Below are positions 32,881 through 46,522 of a stretch of 64,000 nt of DNA, one piece after another. The stretch is from contig NC_089276.1 in NCBI RefSeq assembly GCF_963678975.1, forward strand, positions 32,549,716-32,613,715, in the 5' to 3' direction. Made by a program: the position numbers and the translations under genes. The notes beneath the pieces are model-generated. The model did no database searches and was not told the DNA's origin. It was given only the letters and a program-made list of their open reading frames with translations. Source of the DNA: Dysidea avara. Taxonomy: Eukaryota > Porifera > Demospongiae > Dictyoceratida > Dysideidae. How positions within the stretch are numbered: the stretch's first letter is position 1; every line of letters starts with the position of its first letter.

Positions 32881-33596
32881 AATGAACATTCTATTATTTG
32901 AATATTTGATGACTATTTGAATATCATTTTGGGTATTTGAATATTCATCTCAAAGGGAATATATAACATCAGGTGTACGGTACATAAAAATTCTTGATCT
33001 CACATACAGCTCTCTGTAAGTATAAAGGTTCTGTATTGTATTAAGGAGGCATATTGTATAACAGGATTATTGATATCCCAATCACATGTACTGAAAAAGA
33101 ATATCCGAATATTTGGTAGTTGTGAATAAAGAATTATAGTTTCTGTGGAAGCCGTTTCGTTGAAGAGTATCAGTCTTTTGTGCAGGTAGTGTTAAACTTG
33201 GAAACTTAATGAGACTGTAGTTCACTGCAAAATTCAGCCACAGTGTTTACCTGTACTTTCAGTACAATTATAACTAACATCACTACTGCTCCTTCATACA
33301 ATTTGCACTTTTAAGCCAGAAGAGCTAGCTGTAATTTACATCATGATCATCTTTAGAATTGAAAACTATTCAATAAATTTCTAAAGCAGCCTCTTTGTAA
33401 GAAATAAAACATGTGAATATATGAGGAAAACTGAATTAAACTCGAGGTATAGCATGTTAGTAATATTCAGTGTTGTTAAAGAACGAGATCAAACGAAAAG
33501 GGTATATAAAATACAGATGAGGTGTGAATTGCACTTCATAGTCACCAACTATCCTTTATGAACTTCAAAGCATAATAAGGAACGATATTATCAATA
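32881..33596. other. AT-rich stretch, no gene seen
   Basis: Only short ATATTTGAATATT-type repeats near 32,895-32,950. No coding signal. Confidence 0.5.
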
Positions 33597-33737
33597 TAGG
33601 TAATCACACACATTTGAGTGCAATTAGGGAATAATTGTATGAGTCACAGTCAAAGAGGCAAAATTGCACAGTGCAATTTTGGCTGTTATGAGTATACAAT
33701 TACTCCATAATTGTACAAAAATGTGTGTGATTGCCTA
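33597..33737. mobile_element. Small fold-back element
   Basis: Inverted arms of about 55-60 bp begin TAGGTAATCACACACATTTG and end with the complement ...TGTGTGTGATTGCCTA. The centre is an AAAATTGCAC-AGT-GTGCAATTTT-like hairpin. No coding capacity. Confidence 0.75.
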
Positions 33738-33829
33738 CTAATCACATAGTATCACCATTCATGGTTTGTAGTACACGTCTTTCCAGTTCTGTGCTTCTAG
33801 TAAAAACCACTATTCATTTGAGCCCTAGA

Positions 33830-34445
33830 ACTAACCCTTAAGAGACAGTCAGGACTGGGATTTGAGGGATGGGTAGTTGTGGTTAAGAAACTTGAGACAT
33901 TCTAAGATATCCCAAGTGTCTTAGGACAAAAGACACTAGGGACAATCCTAGAATTAACTCTTAAAAGACAGTCAGGACTGGGATTTGAGGGATGGGTGGT
34001 TGTAGCTAAGAAACTTGAGACATTCTAAGATATCCCATGTGTCTCGGGACAAAAGGCACTAGGGACAATCCTAGAATTAACCCTTAAAAGACATTCAGGA
34101 CTGGGATTTGAGGGATGGGTGGTTGTAGCTAAGAAACTTGAGACATTCTAAGATGTCTCGGGACAAAAGACACTAGGGAAAATCATAGAATTAACCCTTA
34201 AAAGACATTCAGGACTGGGACTTGAGGGATGGGTGGTTGTAGCTAAGAAACTTGAGACATTCTAAGATATCCCATGTGTCTCGGGACAAAAGATACTAGG
34301 GACAATCATAGAATTAACTCTTAAAAGACATTCAGGACTGGGACTTGAGGGATGGGTGGTTGTAGCTAAGAAACTTGAGACATTCTAAGATATCCCATGT
34401 GTCTAGAGACAAAAGACACTTAGGACAATCCTAGAATTATAGCCA
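33830..34445 (+). repeat. Tandem repeat, five ~122-bp units
   Basis: The GACA[G/T]TCAGGACTGGGA anchor occurs at 33,844, 33,967, 34,090, 34,205 and 34,327. The spacing is 123, 123, 115 (a short deletion) and 122 bp. A lone related unit lies at 27,690-27,812. Confidence 0.9.
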
Positions 34446-34689
34446 TCCAGATCTGTAAGCTAGGACACGTGAGACATTCTACTGTATTCCAAGTGTCTCG
34501 AAACAAAAGACATGCAGTATATGCCAGGTGTCTTTTAGGTCATTTATTAGACACTAAGACATCAAACTGATTCTCTAATACATAAAAAGGATTAAGGAAA
34601 GCAAGAAATTCTATGGCAATCCTAGACATTTATGGAGTGTGTGATATAAAATTGAACTTTGTTCAGTTTATTGGACATTCTCCCTCACA

Positions 34690-36200
34690 CTTGCAGAGAG
34701 CAGTGTATTGAACTTCTTGCAGCTACAACAGACCAGCTCCTAACAGGTTTTAATGCTTCTTGAAGTGTGGTCCAGTGTGGTTCATATAGGCCACCTCTGT
34801 CTTAATTCAACCCCAACTACTTGGAGAAGGAAGCACAGGGTCTGGGGGAACCCCTTGGAAGGTAGATTGCTTGACATGCTGCTCCAGAGCAGCACATGTT
34901 GGTGGAATTCTCTTTTCAGATGCTGTTTTTGCAAAGAGCTTCTTCTTAGCCTAGTTAACATCAGTGCAGGCGCTTGTTTGGTCATAGATAAGAACGACAA
35001 ACCCCTCAATGACATGCATATATAGTTTATTCTGAAATCTCAGTTGGTGCATGTGCTAGCTCCAGCAGTGCATTAGCAAGTTCCAGGAACGAATTCCATA
35101 TAGTCGATACAGATTTTCTTGCCATGTCCAACAAACACTGACATGGTGTCACATACAGTTAGTGCATGGAACAGAGGAAGAACACTCTCTGATCCCAGTT
35201 GAGTGCTTCAATTTGATGGGCTGCCATATATCGGAAAAATTTTCCTGATCCAAATGCTACCCAAACTTCATCTTTAGCTGGTAGAGTTTCAGCTACCATC
35301 ATTTCCGACACCACAACATCTGTATCAACAGTATGTACTAGTATTTGATCATGGCCATGTTGTTTTCTTGTGTAGAACTGTGACGGAGAGACGAGATGGC
35401 ATCTACCTGTTAACGCATGTGTTTAACACTGTTATACTTCAAAATGTGGGCAATGGAAAGTGCTGCTTGTGTTGAAAATTCTCAAAACTGGTCCTTGATA
35501 CTTCGGCCTTCCAACACCATACTTACTAGTGAAAGCAGAAAGTGTGCATCGTACAGACCTTTCCTGACAAAATGATCCAATGAAGGATATGGAAGTCAAA
35601 CATGTGTCAGCGTACAATCTGTGCAGACGTGCTAGGTGAACAGCTTCACTGTTACTGTCTTGGTCACAGATTTTGTCAAATGTAGTATCAATATCTTCAT
35701 CAAATACAAGCATAACATCTCTCCCGTTACTCTGAGATTGCATATCTGGAAAATGTGCAAACAGTCTTTGCTTCAATTTGGTTGCACATGTATGCATTCT
35801 TTTGTCACTCATGACTCCAAACTGTTGTATTCTAGACATGTAGAGTTGTGCCATATCAGTGAGTTTGAAGACCATTGAAATGCTTGCTTCCAAAAAAACT
35901 TCTTCAATATACATTACAAGCTCAGCAAACATGATTCCTGATACTTCATCATCTTTACTACTTATTCGTTGCTGAGCAGCCTGCACCTTCCTTGCACAGT
36001 TGTACAGAGCCAATAAACACTTGGTGTGGTACTTAGCTTCGAAGGCTACCATATCACCTAAACTCAATTTGGCCAAGAGAAAACTGTCTCTAGTGAGTTT
36101 AGTACACTTACGTACACATTGGTCCACTTGAAAAGTTGTCAACTCATGTAGGCCATTAGTACCTGATCCACCTTCTTCACCACAGAAAAAACACAATTCT
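34690..36200 (-). pseudogene. Decayed member of an expanded uncharacterised invertebrate family
   Basis: The 5' half (35,432-36,196) keeps a 254-codon ORF. It contains MCFFCGEEGG, KYHTKCLLALYN (with the CxxC, a possible zinc-binding set), FAELVMYIEEVF, VFKLTDMAQLYMSR and RDVMLVFDEDI. The downstream part is broken by frameshifts but still shows TVDTDVVV, WVAFGSGKFFRYMAAHQIEA, then ARKKLFAK and PPTCAALEQHV and LPSPSSWGW. This block order recurs in many multi-copy sponge and coral proteins of unknown function. The D-x-DVV and FGxGK..R blocks suggest a nuclease-like fold, but that is inference. Not functional here. Confidence 0.55.
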
Positions 36201-36837
36201 CACCAGACTTAAGTATAGACTGCAATATACTACATTTGTGTAGAGCAGTCTATTTCTGGGCTTTGATGCTCCCTATTTCCTGCTGTTTGTAGCATTTGGT
36301 TGTTGTAATGGAGCCTACATGTGTTATGCCACTTAGCCTTATTGTAATCATAGCTGCTTCAATACCTTGTCCTTCATTCAGTCTATCTAATAGCAACGTC
36401 CTTGGTAACTTTCCAAATTTGACCAGGTTTTCAGCAAGTGATTGATATCCCTTTCCAACGTCATTCCTTGTTTGAATTCAAAAAGAGTTCTGCTGTCACT
36501 TCCTGACATATAACACAAAACTGTTTCCCAAATATCAATATATAAGTTTAAACTTCTTGGAGGATGACATGGTTGTGTTGACAAGCTAGGCAACACTGGC
36601 CCAATGGAACTAAGAATAACCTGATACACAATGGTGCAATGATAGAATATTTTATGCATATACACATGCACACAAACTTTTCTGTAACTGCTAACTTTAG
36701 AACTTTCAATACGAATACTACGTAAATACTGCTGAGCTATTCAATTAGAACAAATACCATGTACTTTGACAGTGCTCTATTTGGAATAGATGCCATGTGT
36801 TCTCTATGCATGTGATAATTTATGTTTACTTGTTATC
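36201..36837. other. Mostly unassigned; possible upstream part of the same pseudogene
   Basis: A minus-strand 94-codon ORF (36,387-36,671) contains LFEFKQGMTLERDINHLL. It may be an upstream exon of the decayed gene at 34,690-36,200, but I do not recognise it firmly. Confidence 0.3.
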
Positions 36838-37138
36838 AGTGGCGGCTCCAGGGGGTTTCTGAGGTTTCCAGGAAACTGGTCACGTTCAGATCAAGATACT
36901 CTAATAGAGCAGTCAATCACTCTAATAAAGCAGTCACAGTGTTCAGAGCAGCAGTGCAGCAAGCTTTATAACTACAAAATAAGGATCTTTATGTATTTTA
37001 TCAGTGATATTTTATATAGTTAGTGGAGGGCAGTTATTCTCAGCAGGCGATTGATTACCTTTTCTTTGCTCTTCGCCTAAAAATTTAGCTATACTCTTGA
37101 TCAGAAACCACTCACCAAAAATCCCGGAGCTGCCTATG
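36838..37138. mobile_element. Small hAT-like MITE
   Basis: The left end AGTGGCGGCTCCAGGGGGTT and the right end, read on the other strand as CATAGGCAGCTCCGGGATTT, are imperfect inverted repeats. The interior has two CTCTAATA.AGCAGTCA motifs related to the hAT element at 21.5 kb. No target duplication was fixed. Confidence 0.5.
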
Positions 37139-38727
37139 GTTATTGCATAGTTGTTTACTTATTTATATGTACTATTGTGGCAAAGTTTTTAGCTGTTTCA
37201 ACAAGAAAGTGTGTTTTCATAGCAGTCATTTTGTAAATAGTTGCTATGGCCACCGTGAGTACATTTGTGAGTACCTCCATATCCAAAAATGATTATTAGG
37301 TATTAACCTACATGTGTACCAAATTTAGTGGTTTTATCAAAAAATGCACAATAGGCTTGATATGATGGACTATGCCGCTGCACTATATGAATACTAGTGT
37401 ATAAAGAAAATAAGTAAATTATGACTGCATCTGAGAGAATCCAACATTTTCATGCAAGATTAACTATTAGGGCTGTACATGGCTCCCTGTAATTTTACAA
37501 GTTTTGGCAATCGAATTTGTCTCTTTGGTGATTGAATATGTCAAGTTGGCACAAGAATTCGTCACAATTAAATTGTCTTCAAGAAAGCAACTGCTCATCA
37601 TGAAGTGAACCATTTTCGTCATGGAGAGTTACACTTGAGACACTAGAAGGTAATTGAAGCTGGTTGTACGGTAAGCTGATAGCTGTCTGGCAAGGTAGTT
37701 AGCTTGTTCGCGAGTGACCACGCCCATCACTAATGGTGTAGTACAGTTTCAAATGTTGCTGAAGAAGTTGTAGCAGAAAAATTATTACCTTATAAAGTGT
37801 TGTTAAAACTACAGTTGTACCTGAACAAGGTCTTGTAGCAGTTGCTATGTCTTGTTTCCTCCAGCTACCAATCTTGTTATGAATTCCAATGCCAAAGCGA
37901 CTAATTCAATTGCCAATGTAACGAATTCAATTGACAAACCTGTAACTATTATCAGTATGCCATTTTAGAGAACCTCTTCAGAGATCTTTTAGGGATTTTA
38001 AAGACCTCATTATCTCTCAAAGATCAAAGGATTTATGTATACCATTTTCTAACATCAAATACAGCATAAAAAAGAAAATACTATGGGCAGCAGGATATAC
38101 AATTTTAAGGGTGCTCACTGATATTTGAAGCCTCCAGCCTAGTAACTGTATGTGGATATTGCACAAAATTGGCAAGAGATTGATAATGTCTGGATTATCA
38201 TAGAGTACGATAGTACTGTATAGTGGGGACCACAAAGGAGTAGGCGTGGCCCACAAAATAACATCACCCAAAAGCCAGCCTCAATATTCCCTGATGACGA
38301 TGAGGCAGTAATGGTTAGGTAAAAATAAGCCCAAACAAGCTTTCAGATCGACCCAAAACGCTTTCAACAAGTTGCTGTGGAATTTTTAAAAATCTATTTT
38401 ACGGAATTTTCTACTGACTGAGTAACTGACTGATTCCTTCAGACAAGCGTAACTCGATAACAGCTAAGGTTACGGGCTTGATATTTTCACTGTTCGATGT
38501 CGCTTTGACCCAACAGGTGCCTTTTGGCATACCGCAGTACATACAATGCATCCTTCATGGACTTACCAGTGTCCTCCTTTGTGTCCCATTCATCTTTGCT
38601 GACAGCAAAAAGTGTCGATTTGGTGGTAGCACATGATGGCTTCCCTTCATAACAGAAATCGTCTGTATTTTTCAGTGGCTATTTTGATCGCAGAGGTGCT
38701 TTTTCAACAATTCTTGATTCATACGGG

Positions 38728-39218
38728 TAGTGATGTACCGATACCGATACTAGTATTGGTATCGGCCCGTATCGGTATCGGCCCTATTTTGGCGGTATCG
38801 GACTTGTATCGGTAAAGCTATAAATGCCCAATACCAACCGATACTAGAAATGACGTAATTTAATTACTTATCAAGATGGCGGCGTACATAGCGCATTGAA
38901 CAGAGTGGAAAAGCTTATACAAGCCATGAATTTCTTAAATGAAGCCAGCTACTAGCATTATTAGTACAGTGGAAACTGAAGTAAGCCACGAAATAAGATT
39001 CATTGAAGCCATAAACTTATCTTTGCGCATAATCGATAGCCACAAAACCAGCAAACTGCAGTTGATGGGATTAGCAAAGAGTTTAGTAAACTAAATCACT
39101 AGCTGTTTCTTGTGAGAAATGCCTGTAGGGCAAGGTATCGGTATCGGATCGGCATCAGCCATTTCTGGTCTCAAATGTATCGGATCGGTAGTGAAAAAGT
39201 GGTATTGGTGCATCACTA
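38728..39218. mobile_element. hAT-like MITE with TAGTGATG ends
   Basis: The left end TAGTGATGTACCGATACCGA and the right end complement TAGTGATGCACCAATACCAC form inverted repeats. Many internal GTATCGG repeats are present. The 8-bp flanks CATACGGG and GTAACGGG agree at five positions, so a decayed 8-bp duplication is possible. Absent from copy A. Confidence 0.65.
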
Positions 39219-39512
39219 GTAACGGGTTGAACATAGCCAACAACGAAGCGTAATGGATACTTCTTTCAGACTATTATATTATTGATATAACTGGTGCGTG
39301 CGGCACCATTTCTTTCTTTCAGTATGTATGGATTGCAGAGGTGTTTTTCGAACAGTTCTTGATCCGAAATGCTGTGTTGAACATAGCTGACAACGAAGCG
39401 TTATGGATACTTCACTTTTCAGATGATAATTGGGGTGTGCGGCGCCATTTCAGATGCGATATGCGTCGGTTCACCAGTCATAATAATTAATTACAAAAAA
39501 CTTAACAAACAA

Positions 39513-39804
39513 GCACACAGAAAAAATTGGAATTTTCAACTAGAGTAGGGACCATAGCACATCAATAAAAAGTACTGAAACAAGTTGGAGTAGTGCACGA
39601 TATTAAATCACAGTAAAACAATAAGAAGTGTTATATTCCTACTGTGCTCAAGATACCATAATGGAAATGCACAGTAGGGATACAACACTTCTTATTGTTT
39701 TACTGTGATTTTATATCGCGCATTACTCCAGTTTGTTTCAGTACTTTTTTATCGATGTGTTATGGTCCCTACTCTAATTGAAAAATTCAAATTTTTCTGT
39801 GTAC
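39513..39804. mobile_element. Fold-back element, copy 6 (in duplication B)
   Basis: Counterpart of copy 1, same orientation and same loop (CTCAAGATACCATAATGGAA). Confidence 0.85.
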
Positions 39805-40839
39805 TTAAGAAGTTGTTTCCAGCTCACTCCATGAACCCAGACCATCAGTTCAGTCCACAAAATACATTTTGCTATTATTGTGAAGGTTATCAATATAATT
39901 ATTGTTGACATGCAATTTATACATAAAATGTTTTGATCTTTGGGAGATAATGAGGTCTTTAAAATCACAAAGATTCTTGTGGTAGGTCTCTAACTACTAC
40001 TTAGATGGATTAATATTATTCTGTCATGATGATTTTCGTCACATACGTAAGATGTTTCTATGATGACTTTATAGGTGGCACTTGTCACTTTGTGGGCAAT
40101 CCACACTTAAACAGTACTACTTTCTAAAGTGTGTGGACCAGCAGACATAACTTTTTGTGCATCATTGATCACACAAAACACTCACTAGTGTGGGACTAGT
40201 TTGAACTAAACATGTAATAGTTGTAACACTCTGACATACATATCAGGCAAAGCCCTAATGCCTGTGCTACAGCTAATATGTAACACTTATTAGGCTGATA
40301 GCCTGTACAGGGCGATCAATCATCCAAGTCAATACGAGTGCAGCCACTGAATGTATTCTATATGTATGCCTAAAATTTTTGATTATGGATCAGCAGCTAG
40401 TACGTTCTGGTTACGTTCTGTTATGATAAACAGACATATCCTAGAGATATAATGAAGAATTTCTATTACGCGAGTTTAATGTTCTAATCAGTGCTATTGA
40501 ATCGTTTATGGAAAAACTATGCAGTTCAAGACAGGTAAGCTTGCTTGTAGAGTGGTTACTCCATGCAGAATGGTAGCTTCGTGATGGGGGCGTGTCCGAA
40601 TTCGAAAACGTGTGGAAAAGATCAATGAATAAACTATAGCACTGGTTTTCACCTTAGCCCAATGTTTTTCAACTCGTAGGATGGCGAGCATAACAGAACG
40701 CTCTCCGTCTGAGCGCTTTTCATAGCAAAATCCAAGTCATGTAGCCTAATCACATGAGTGTTAATCAATCCCCACAATCGATTTCAGCATCAACGTCTAT
40801 ATAATCACTGCCCAGTTGTAGCCCGGTCTACATTTCATA

Positions 40840-41580
40840 CGGACATGACTAAAACATGGAACGGACTGGGAAAACGGACTAACAAACGGACTGGGGTGGA
40901 ACCTCCCTGAAAATGTTTTTTTTTGCCATAGAAACTCACTATATCGCTGCTACAAAGAATATAACACGTAACAACAGCCTTAAACAAACCTCCGAACGCG
41001 TGAAGCTGCCATTAAACCCTGGGATAACTTACAAAGTGCCAGTTTTTCTGCTAGTGTGAGCGCCTGTGACAGCGAAGTTGTCAGTTAATGTTGTAAACAA
41101 GTTTAACAAACAAAATAACACAGACTGCATTTGTAGTAGCCAGTACCTTGCCAGCTGATTAAATACAACGTGGTCACGAAGCCTACCTATTACGAGCTGT
41201 CACCTGTAAAACTGAAGATCAGCAGTCAAACTAATTGCAGCAATTAACCAGACCACGAAATCCAAGTAACATAGTGTCTTAACAGGCTTAAAACTTCTAA
41301 GTATACTTTTAATTAAACACAAAATGGATTTAATTTCAGACTATCTTTAAGCGCAGGGCTTAGTATCGGCTCGAGCACACTTTGACATCGTGTTCAGAGC
41401 AGTTCAGAGGTTTGTTTCAGGTCGTTGTTGCATGTTATATTCTTTCTAGCAGCTATACAGTGAATTTCTACAGCCAAAAAACATTTTCAGGCAGGTTCTT
41501 CCCAGTCTATTTGTTAGTCTGTTTACCCAGTCCGTTCCGTGTTTTAGTCATGTCCATTTCATATGTAGCCCGGCTGGCTG
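40840..41580. mobile_element. Non-coding element with ~100-bp inverted ends, copy B
   Basis: Counterpart of 8,437-9,303. The left end holds GACATGACTAAAACATGGAA. The right end holds the inverted form (TCCGTTCCGTGTTTTAGTCA). The interior is about 120 bp shorter than in copy A. Confidence 0.55.
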
Positions 41581-42802
41581 CGCTACATACCAAATGTAGC
41601 CCAGGCGGCTCCTTTGATCTGAGGTGTGAAAGTGTTACATTGTATAGTGTATTCAAAGCTCACTGGAGTATGCCAAAAATTCTGCAATGAATGCACTAAA
41701 AGTGTGAGAACTATTTATTCAAGTTTCACTCACTACTTATATAGTAATACATGTACAGACTGATTGTGGGTTTTAATTTTATTACTAATACTGTACAGCG
41801 TAATAATTTGATGGGGAAAATTTTGACAACTTTGATGAAATGCTTGCCATTCGTCAAAATTTTCCCGGTCAAAACTCACATGATTAGTTAATTAGAATAC
41901 TTCTGGTATAGGACACAATATTTAAAAGATAGAGAATTCATTAAAATTTCTCCCCCGTAAAATTATTACGCTGCATGATAGTTGTTCTAATAACTCAAGT
42001 TATTCACTAGTTACAACTACACATACAAACAGTAGACACTTAGTAAATGTAATAGCTACATTGTCATCTATATACATTTTTATCATTGTACAACAGCCAA
42101 CTTGGACTATTTTTGTAGGGACATACATCTCTTATACTGGTCTAACGTGCGAAGGACTAAACCAGCACTCCACAGAATGCCAAAGGCGATATAGTGTTGT
42201 GCACATGCTCTAAAGTCCAATACAGAGTTATATAATTGTAGAGATTAGCTTGTATGCCTCATGAAACTTAGCTTAGCAGGCCAAATCCACAATCTTACGC
42301 CTTTTAGTATAAGGAGCAGGCGCATATACCAAGCGTCGAGGGTTTCAAGGACCTGGCCTACAAGATTAGGTTGGGACATGCCAGCTTAATCTCTGTGACA
42401 CTAAATTAGATTTCTAGAGCACATGTACAGCACTATATGGTCTATAGAGTGTTAGTCTATCCTTCGTACATGTGCTTACAGCTGTATAAATGGATAAACG
42501 CTATGACAAGATTGACACCTGGGTCTGGAAGTAAATGTTGCTGTAAAAACAATGTAAAAACAATGTTAGGTATGAGTCTGTGTCCATGTCCGACTGTATC
42601 CACCTTTTCCATCTACCCTTTTGATACAGGAAAGAACAAGTGAGTTATGAGGCTTTAAAATATCTCATAAATTTAGTATGGAGGTTCAGGCGAGCAAACA
42701 TGTTTACAACATAAAAACGTACTTGTTCCAGTACAAGGGGGTGAACACATGCTCAACTTAATCCAGCTTGCGGTGCCTATTCGAGGGCGGCTATAGTTTG
42801 AG

Positions 42803-43555
42803 GTGTGGCGAGATTTCGAGGAAATACAGTACTCTGGCTTTCACGCCAGTTCAGTTCTAGTATTAGTCAGTATGCGTTCACCTGAGTTCCTGCTGATACA
42901 GTAATATCAAAGAGTTGAACATGATAGTAGCCGCACCCTCCAATAGACGCCGCAGCTACTAATCGAAACTTAATTGAAGTGATACAATGTAGTAGTCTCG
43001 CACGCCTGACCCATAAAGATATGGGCTGGGCGAGTGAGACTAACAGCCCAGCACGTGGCTAGTAATTACTATAGCATACAGAAAAGGAGATCATACAATG
43101 CTGCATTTAAATTGAAAGTATTAGAAGTAGAAAAGTTTGGCAATAGAGCAACTGGGAAAAAAAACATAGTATTGATGAATGTAGAGTACGAGAATGGCGG
43201 CAAAATAAGAATGATTTAGAGAAGCTTCCAAGTAAGAAAAGAAGGCTGGGAGGATTAGGAGGGAGGAAGCCTGGTTTACTAGATATGGAAGAAGAGTTGG
43301 CAGCATGGTAGAAGGAAGTAGAGAGAAAAACCTTCGTGTTACTAGAGCAAGTTTGCAGAGAAGAGCACTCGAGATAGCAAACTCACAAGCTGTATTTGTC
43401 AGCAGTGTTGTTGTAAGTAGTTGATAGATGCTGCAGATGGCAGGGCCTGAGAGCTATTAACGCCGCCCTCGATTAGTAGCCATCCTCATATAGATGCCGC
43501 AGGTATCTACAAGGCAAAAAATTAATAGCCGTGGTGATTTTTCAAGGAAATACGG
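42803..43555 (+). mobile_element. Tigger/pogo-like remnant, copy B, with one end inverted
   Basis: The right end (CAAGGAAATACGGTA at 43,541-43,555) is as in copy A. The left end now reads ATTTCGAGGAAATACAGTA at 42,813-42,831, flipped by the local inversion, so both ends point the same way. The internal transposase fragment (43,060-43,420) has RRSYNAAFKLKVLEVEKFGN, further frame breaks and a stop after LAAW. It cannot be mobile. Confidence 0.7.
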
Positions 43556-45519
43556 TAGCTAGAAACTACCACTTTGATACAGGTAATCACCATAGCCAGG
43601 AGTATCTTCAACACAAACATTAAGTCATTCTTCAAGTGGTTTAGGAGTTACAGCCCATCAAAGTAAAAATTCATGAAGTTACCCCAGTCACGAAGTTACC
43701 TCCAATTGTATTATGGGTGCAGCCATTATTCTTACATCACATGTACAGTATTTCAAGTGAGGTTATATAACCTACTCAACTAAATGATACCTACACTCCT
43801 GCTCTACATATATCCTACACATGTACCACTCTCACACCTCAGGTCAAAGGAGCCGCCCAGGCTACATTTTGTATGTAGCCGAGCTAGCAAAGTTACATAC
43901 AAAATGTTGACCGGTCAACATCTGGGCTGAGATTATACAGATGTTAAGGCCGATATCAATTGTAGGGATCGATTAATAAGTATGCATGACTTGGATTTTG
44001 TCATGAAAGCCACTCAGACGGAAAGCGTTTTGTATTCCTCACTATCCTATGAGTTGAAAAACATTGGGCTAAGGTGAGAACTAGTGCTATAACTTATTCA
44101 CCAATCGTTTCTGTACATTATCAAATACGAACATGTCCCCCATAATAACGTTACCACTCTGCACAGAGTTAGCACTTTACAAGACAAGCAAGCTTACCTA
44201 TCTAGGCCTTTAGTGAACTCCGTAATTACAGTATTCCTTAAGTGATTCAATAGCACTGATTAAAACATAAAACTTGTACAACCAAAATTCTCTGATATCT
44301 TATTAGGATTTGTCCATTCATTGTAACCGAACATAACCAGAACATACTAACTGCTAACCCACAATAAAAAATTTTAGGTATACATATATAATACATCCAG
44401 TGGCTGCACTTGTATTGGCTTGGGTGATTGATCACCCTGTACAGGCTATCATCAGTCTGATACAGATGGGAAAGTGTTACATATTAGTTGTAACACAGGG
44501 CATTTGGGCTTGCATGATATATGCATGCCCTCCACCCTCGGGCAGTCAGGCATACATATAGTATATCAGGTAAAGCTCTCATGTTCATGTTACAACTACC
44601 TATTATCTTCAGCAGTAAAGCAAGGTAGTAGCTACACAGTGAAACCAGAGGTATTATTAACCCTTGCAAAGACACCAAAACATGTTGGTGTGTTTGAAAA
44701 AGATTGATGCACAATGAGAGTATTAAAAAAGCTGCACAGTAACTGCAGCAGAAATAAATGTATATCAAAAGGGCTCTGAAAAGAAAATGTTAACAAAAAA
44801 GAGAAAACTGAATTTGAACCAGTTTATGCTTAGCACTGAAGTTTAAAGAGATAAATTATTGTACATAAACTAGATGCATAGAAAAGTGCACCAAAAAAAG
44901 TTGTGACTTACATTGCCAGGAATTGAACCCAGGTTGTAATACACCAAAGTTGTTTGTCTGACAGGAATGCAGCTCCACACTTTTGATTACCCTTCTGATT
45001 ATAAAATACGTTCACCTTTTTACACTAAAATTCCTTTCGTTGATGCATACTCTTGATTATGAAACAGTGTACCTTCGGTTATACAAACCCCAATGTATCT
45101 CAGGCAATGATAAAGTGTTCAGATTGTTTTGATAACTGAAGCCCATACATTTATCTACAGAGCTCTGTTGAAATGCTCTAATAGAACATACAACTGTACA
45201 TAAAATAGTCTAATACAACATGCAGTCATTTCCAATTTTGGATAAAGGAGGGTACGGATAAATGAGGGTCGGATAACTGAGCTTCTTCTGTATACTCTTC
45301 TTTGTGAAATCTTTAAAGCAACTAAGTGATCACTTCAACATTTTACATTATGTAATAATAGGACAAGATCAACTACTGCTCACAAATTGCTTCATAATTA
45401 TTCTCTGAATAGCAAAATTCGCAACTTCTATTTCAATTGACTCCCTATTGTCATCTTACCCTATCAACATTGATTTACAATCAAGTCATTAATCTACAAA
45501 CACCTTTGGGATCATTTTA

Positions 45520-46500
45520 CAAAACACTTTAAACCAAATAACTCATGCGCTTATCATTTCCTTATAACTAATGTAATTATTTTTCTTTCATTTAGCTGCT
45601 AGCACATGTTGCTTCAGTGCAACATAAGTAGCTAGTCTATTACCTTTTGTAATTCATGCTGCACTGTAAAGCCTCTACTACTATTACTATTTCGGTGAGT
45701 CTTCCCTACAGTTGGTACCTGCCTTACATGCAGGACAACTTTATTCTCAAAAATTCTACAATGTGACAATTATAATCAGTGCATTGAGAACCAAGCATTA
45801 ACCTTTATTGCAGTGTTACATATAAGGTAAAAGTGTTTTAAAGTACATGAACCATATTAGCCATCTAGTGACCGTGCAGAAAATACATGTAAAGCAATTG
45901 TATAAATACGTACCTGTACGTCTTAGCTATTACTTATTGAACTTGTGCACAATGTCACCACAATTTGCAATAGTTACTGTAGCAAAGTATAAGTTGACTC
46001 TATACAACATTATAACTGGCTAAACAAACTTGATTGATTGTTTCTCAGCCGCATCCCTTTTACCCCACCGCCTCTAATTTCATTATTGCTGTTAACAGAT
46101 GTATTTTGATGCTAAGAAGGCTGGTTATCATTTTACGACACAGCAAATGCCACTTGCACCTTAGAAACGGTGGTAAAACGTATGTACTAGCTCTTTAAAA
46201 GGTTTTAGCTAACCTTTATAGCAACAGATTTGGAGTATTTTCTTTAATAATGAAAATGACCTCCCACCATGGAAATCCAAATTTTTGTGGATGAGAAAGA
46301 AGTAATCAAGTTTCGTCAGTGGTAGTCGGGCATTACATTGATAGGTGCATTTTATGTAGAGTGAAAGGATGCGATGCAATTGCACACACCGCTTCTTGGT
46401 GCAAACCCCTTGAATTGAGCAAAATTCACTCTAAAAGTGTGATTGTGGGTTTAAATACTAGTATATGTGTTAAAACCGACAACACCTCGGACAACACAAT
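45520..46500. other. Non-coding stretch, no gene seen
   Basis: I looked here on the minus strand for the missing TPR exons of TTC33 and found none. No other exon-like sequence was seen. Confidence 0.5.
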
Positions 46501-46522
46501 GTGCAGGATTTAGGTTCTGTAC

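Larger units (their letters stand above)
37400..45520 (+). repeat. Segmental duplication, copy B
   Basis: Direct counterpart of 4,155-13,090. It retains the composite repeat without the HIRAN/HTH transposon, and retains the empty site for the 384-bp MITE. It contains a private ~490-bp element (38,728-39,218) and an extra ~180 bp at about 42,135-42,318. A 176-bp segment at 42,748-42,923 is inverted relative to copy A. Confidence 0.88.
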
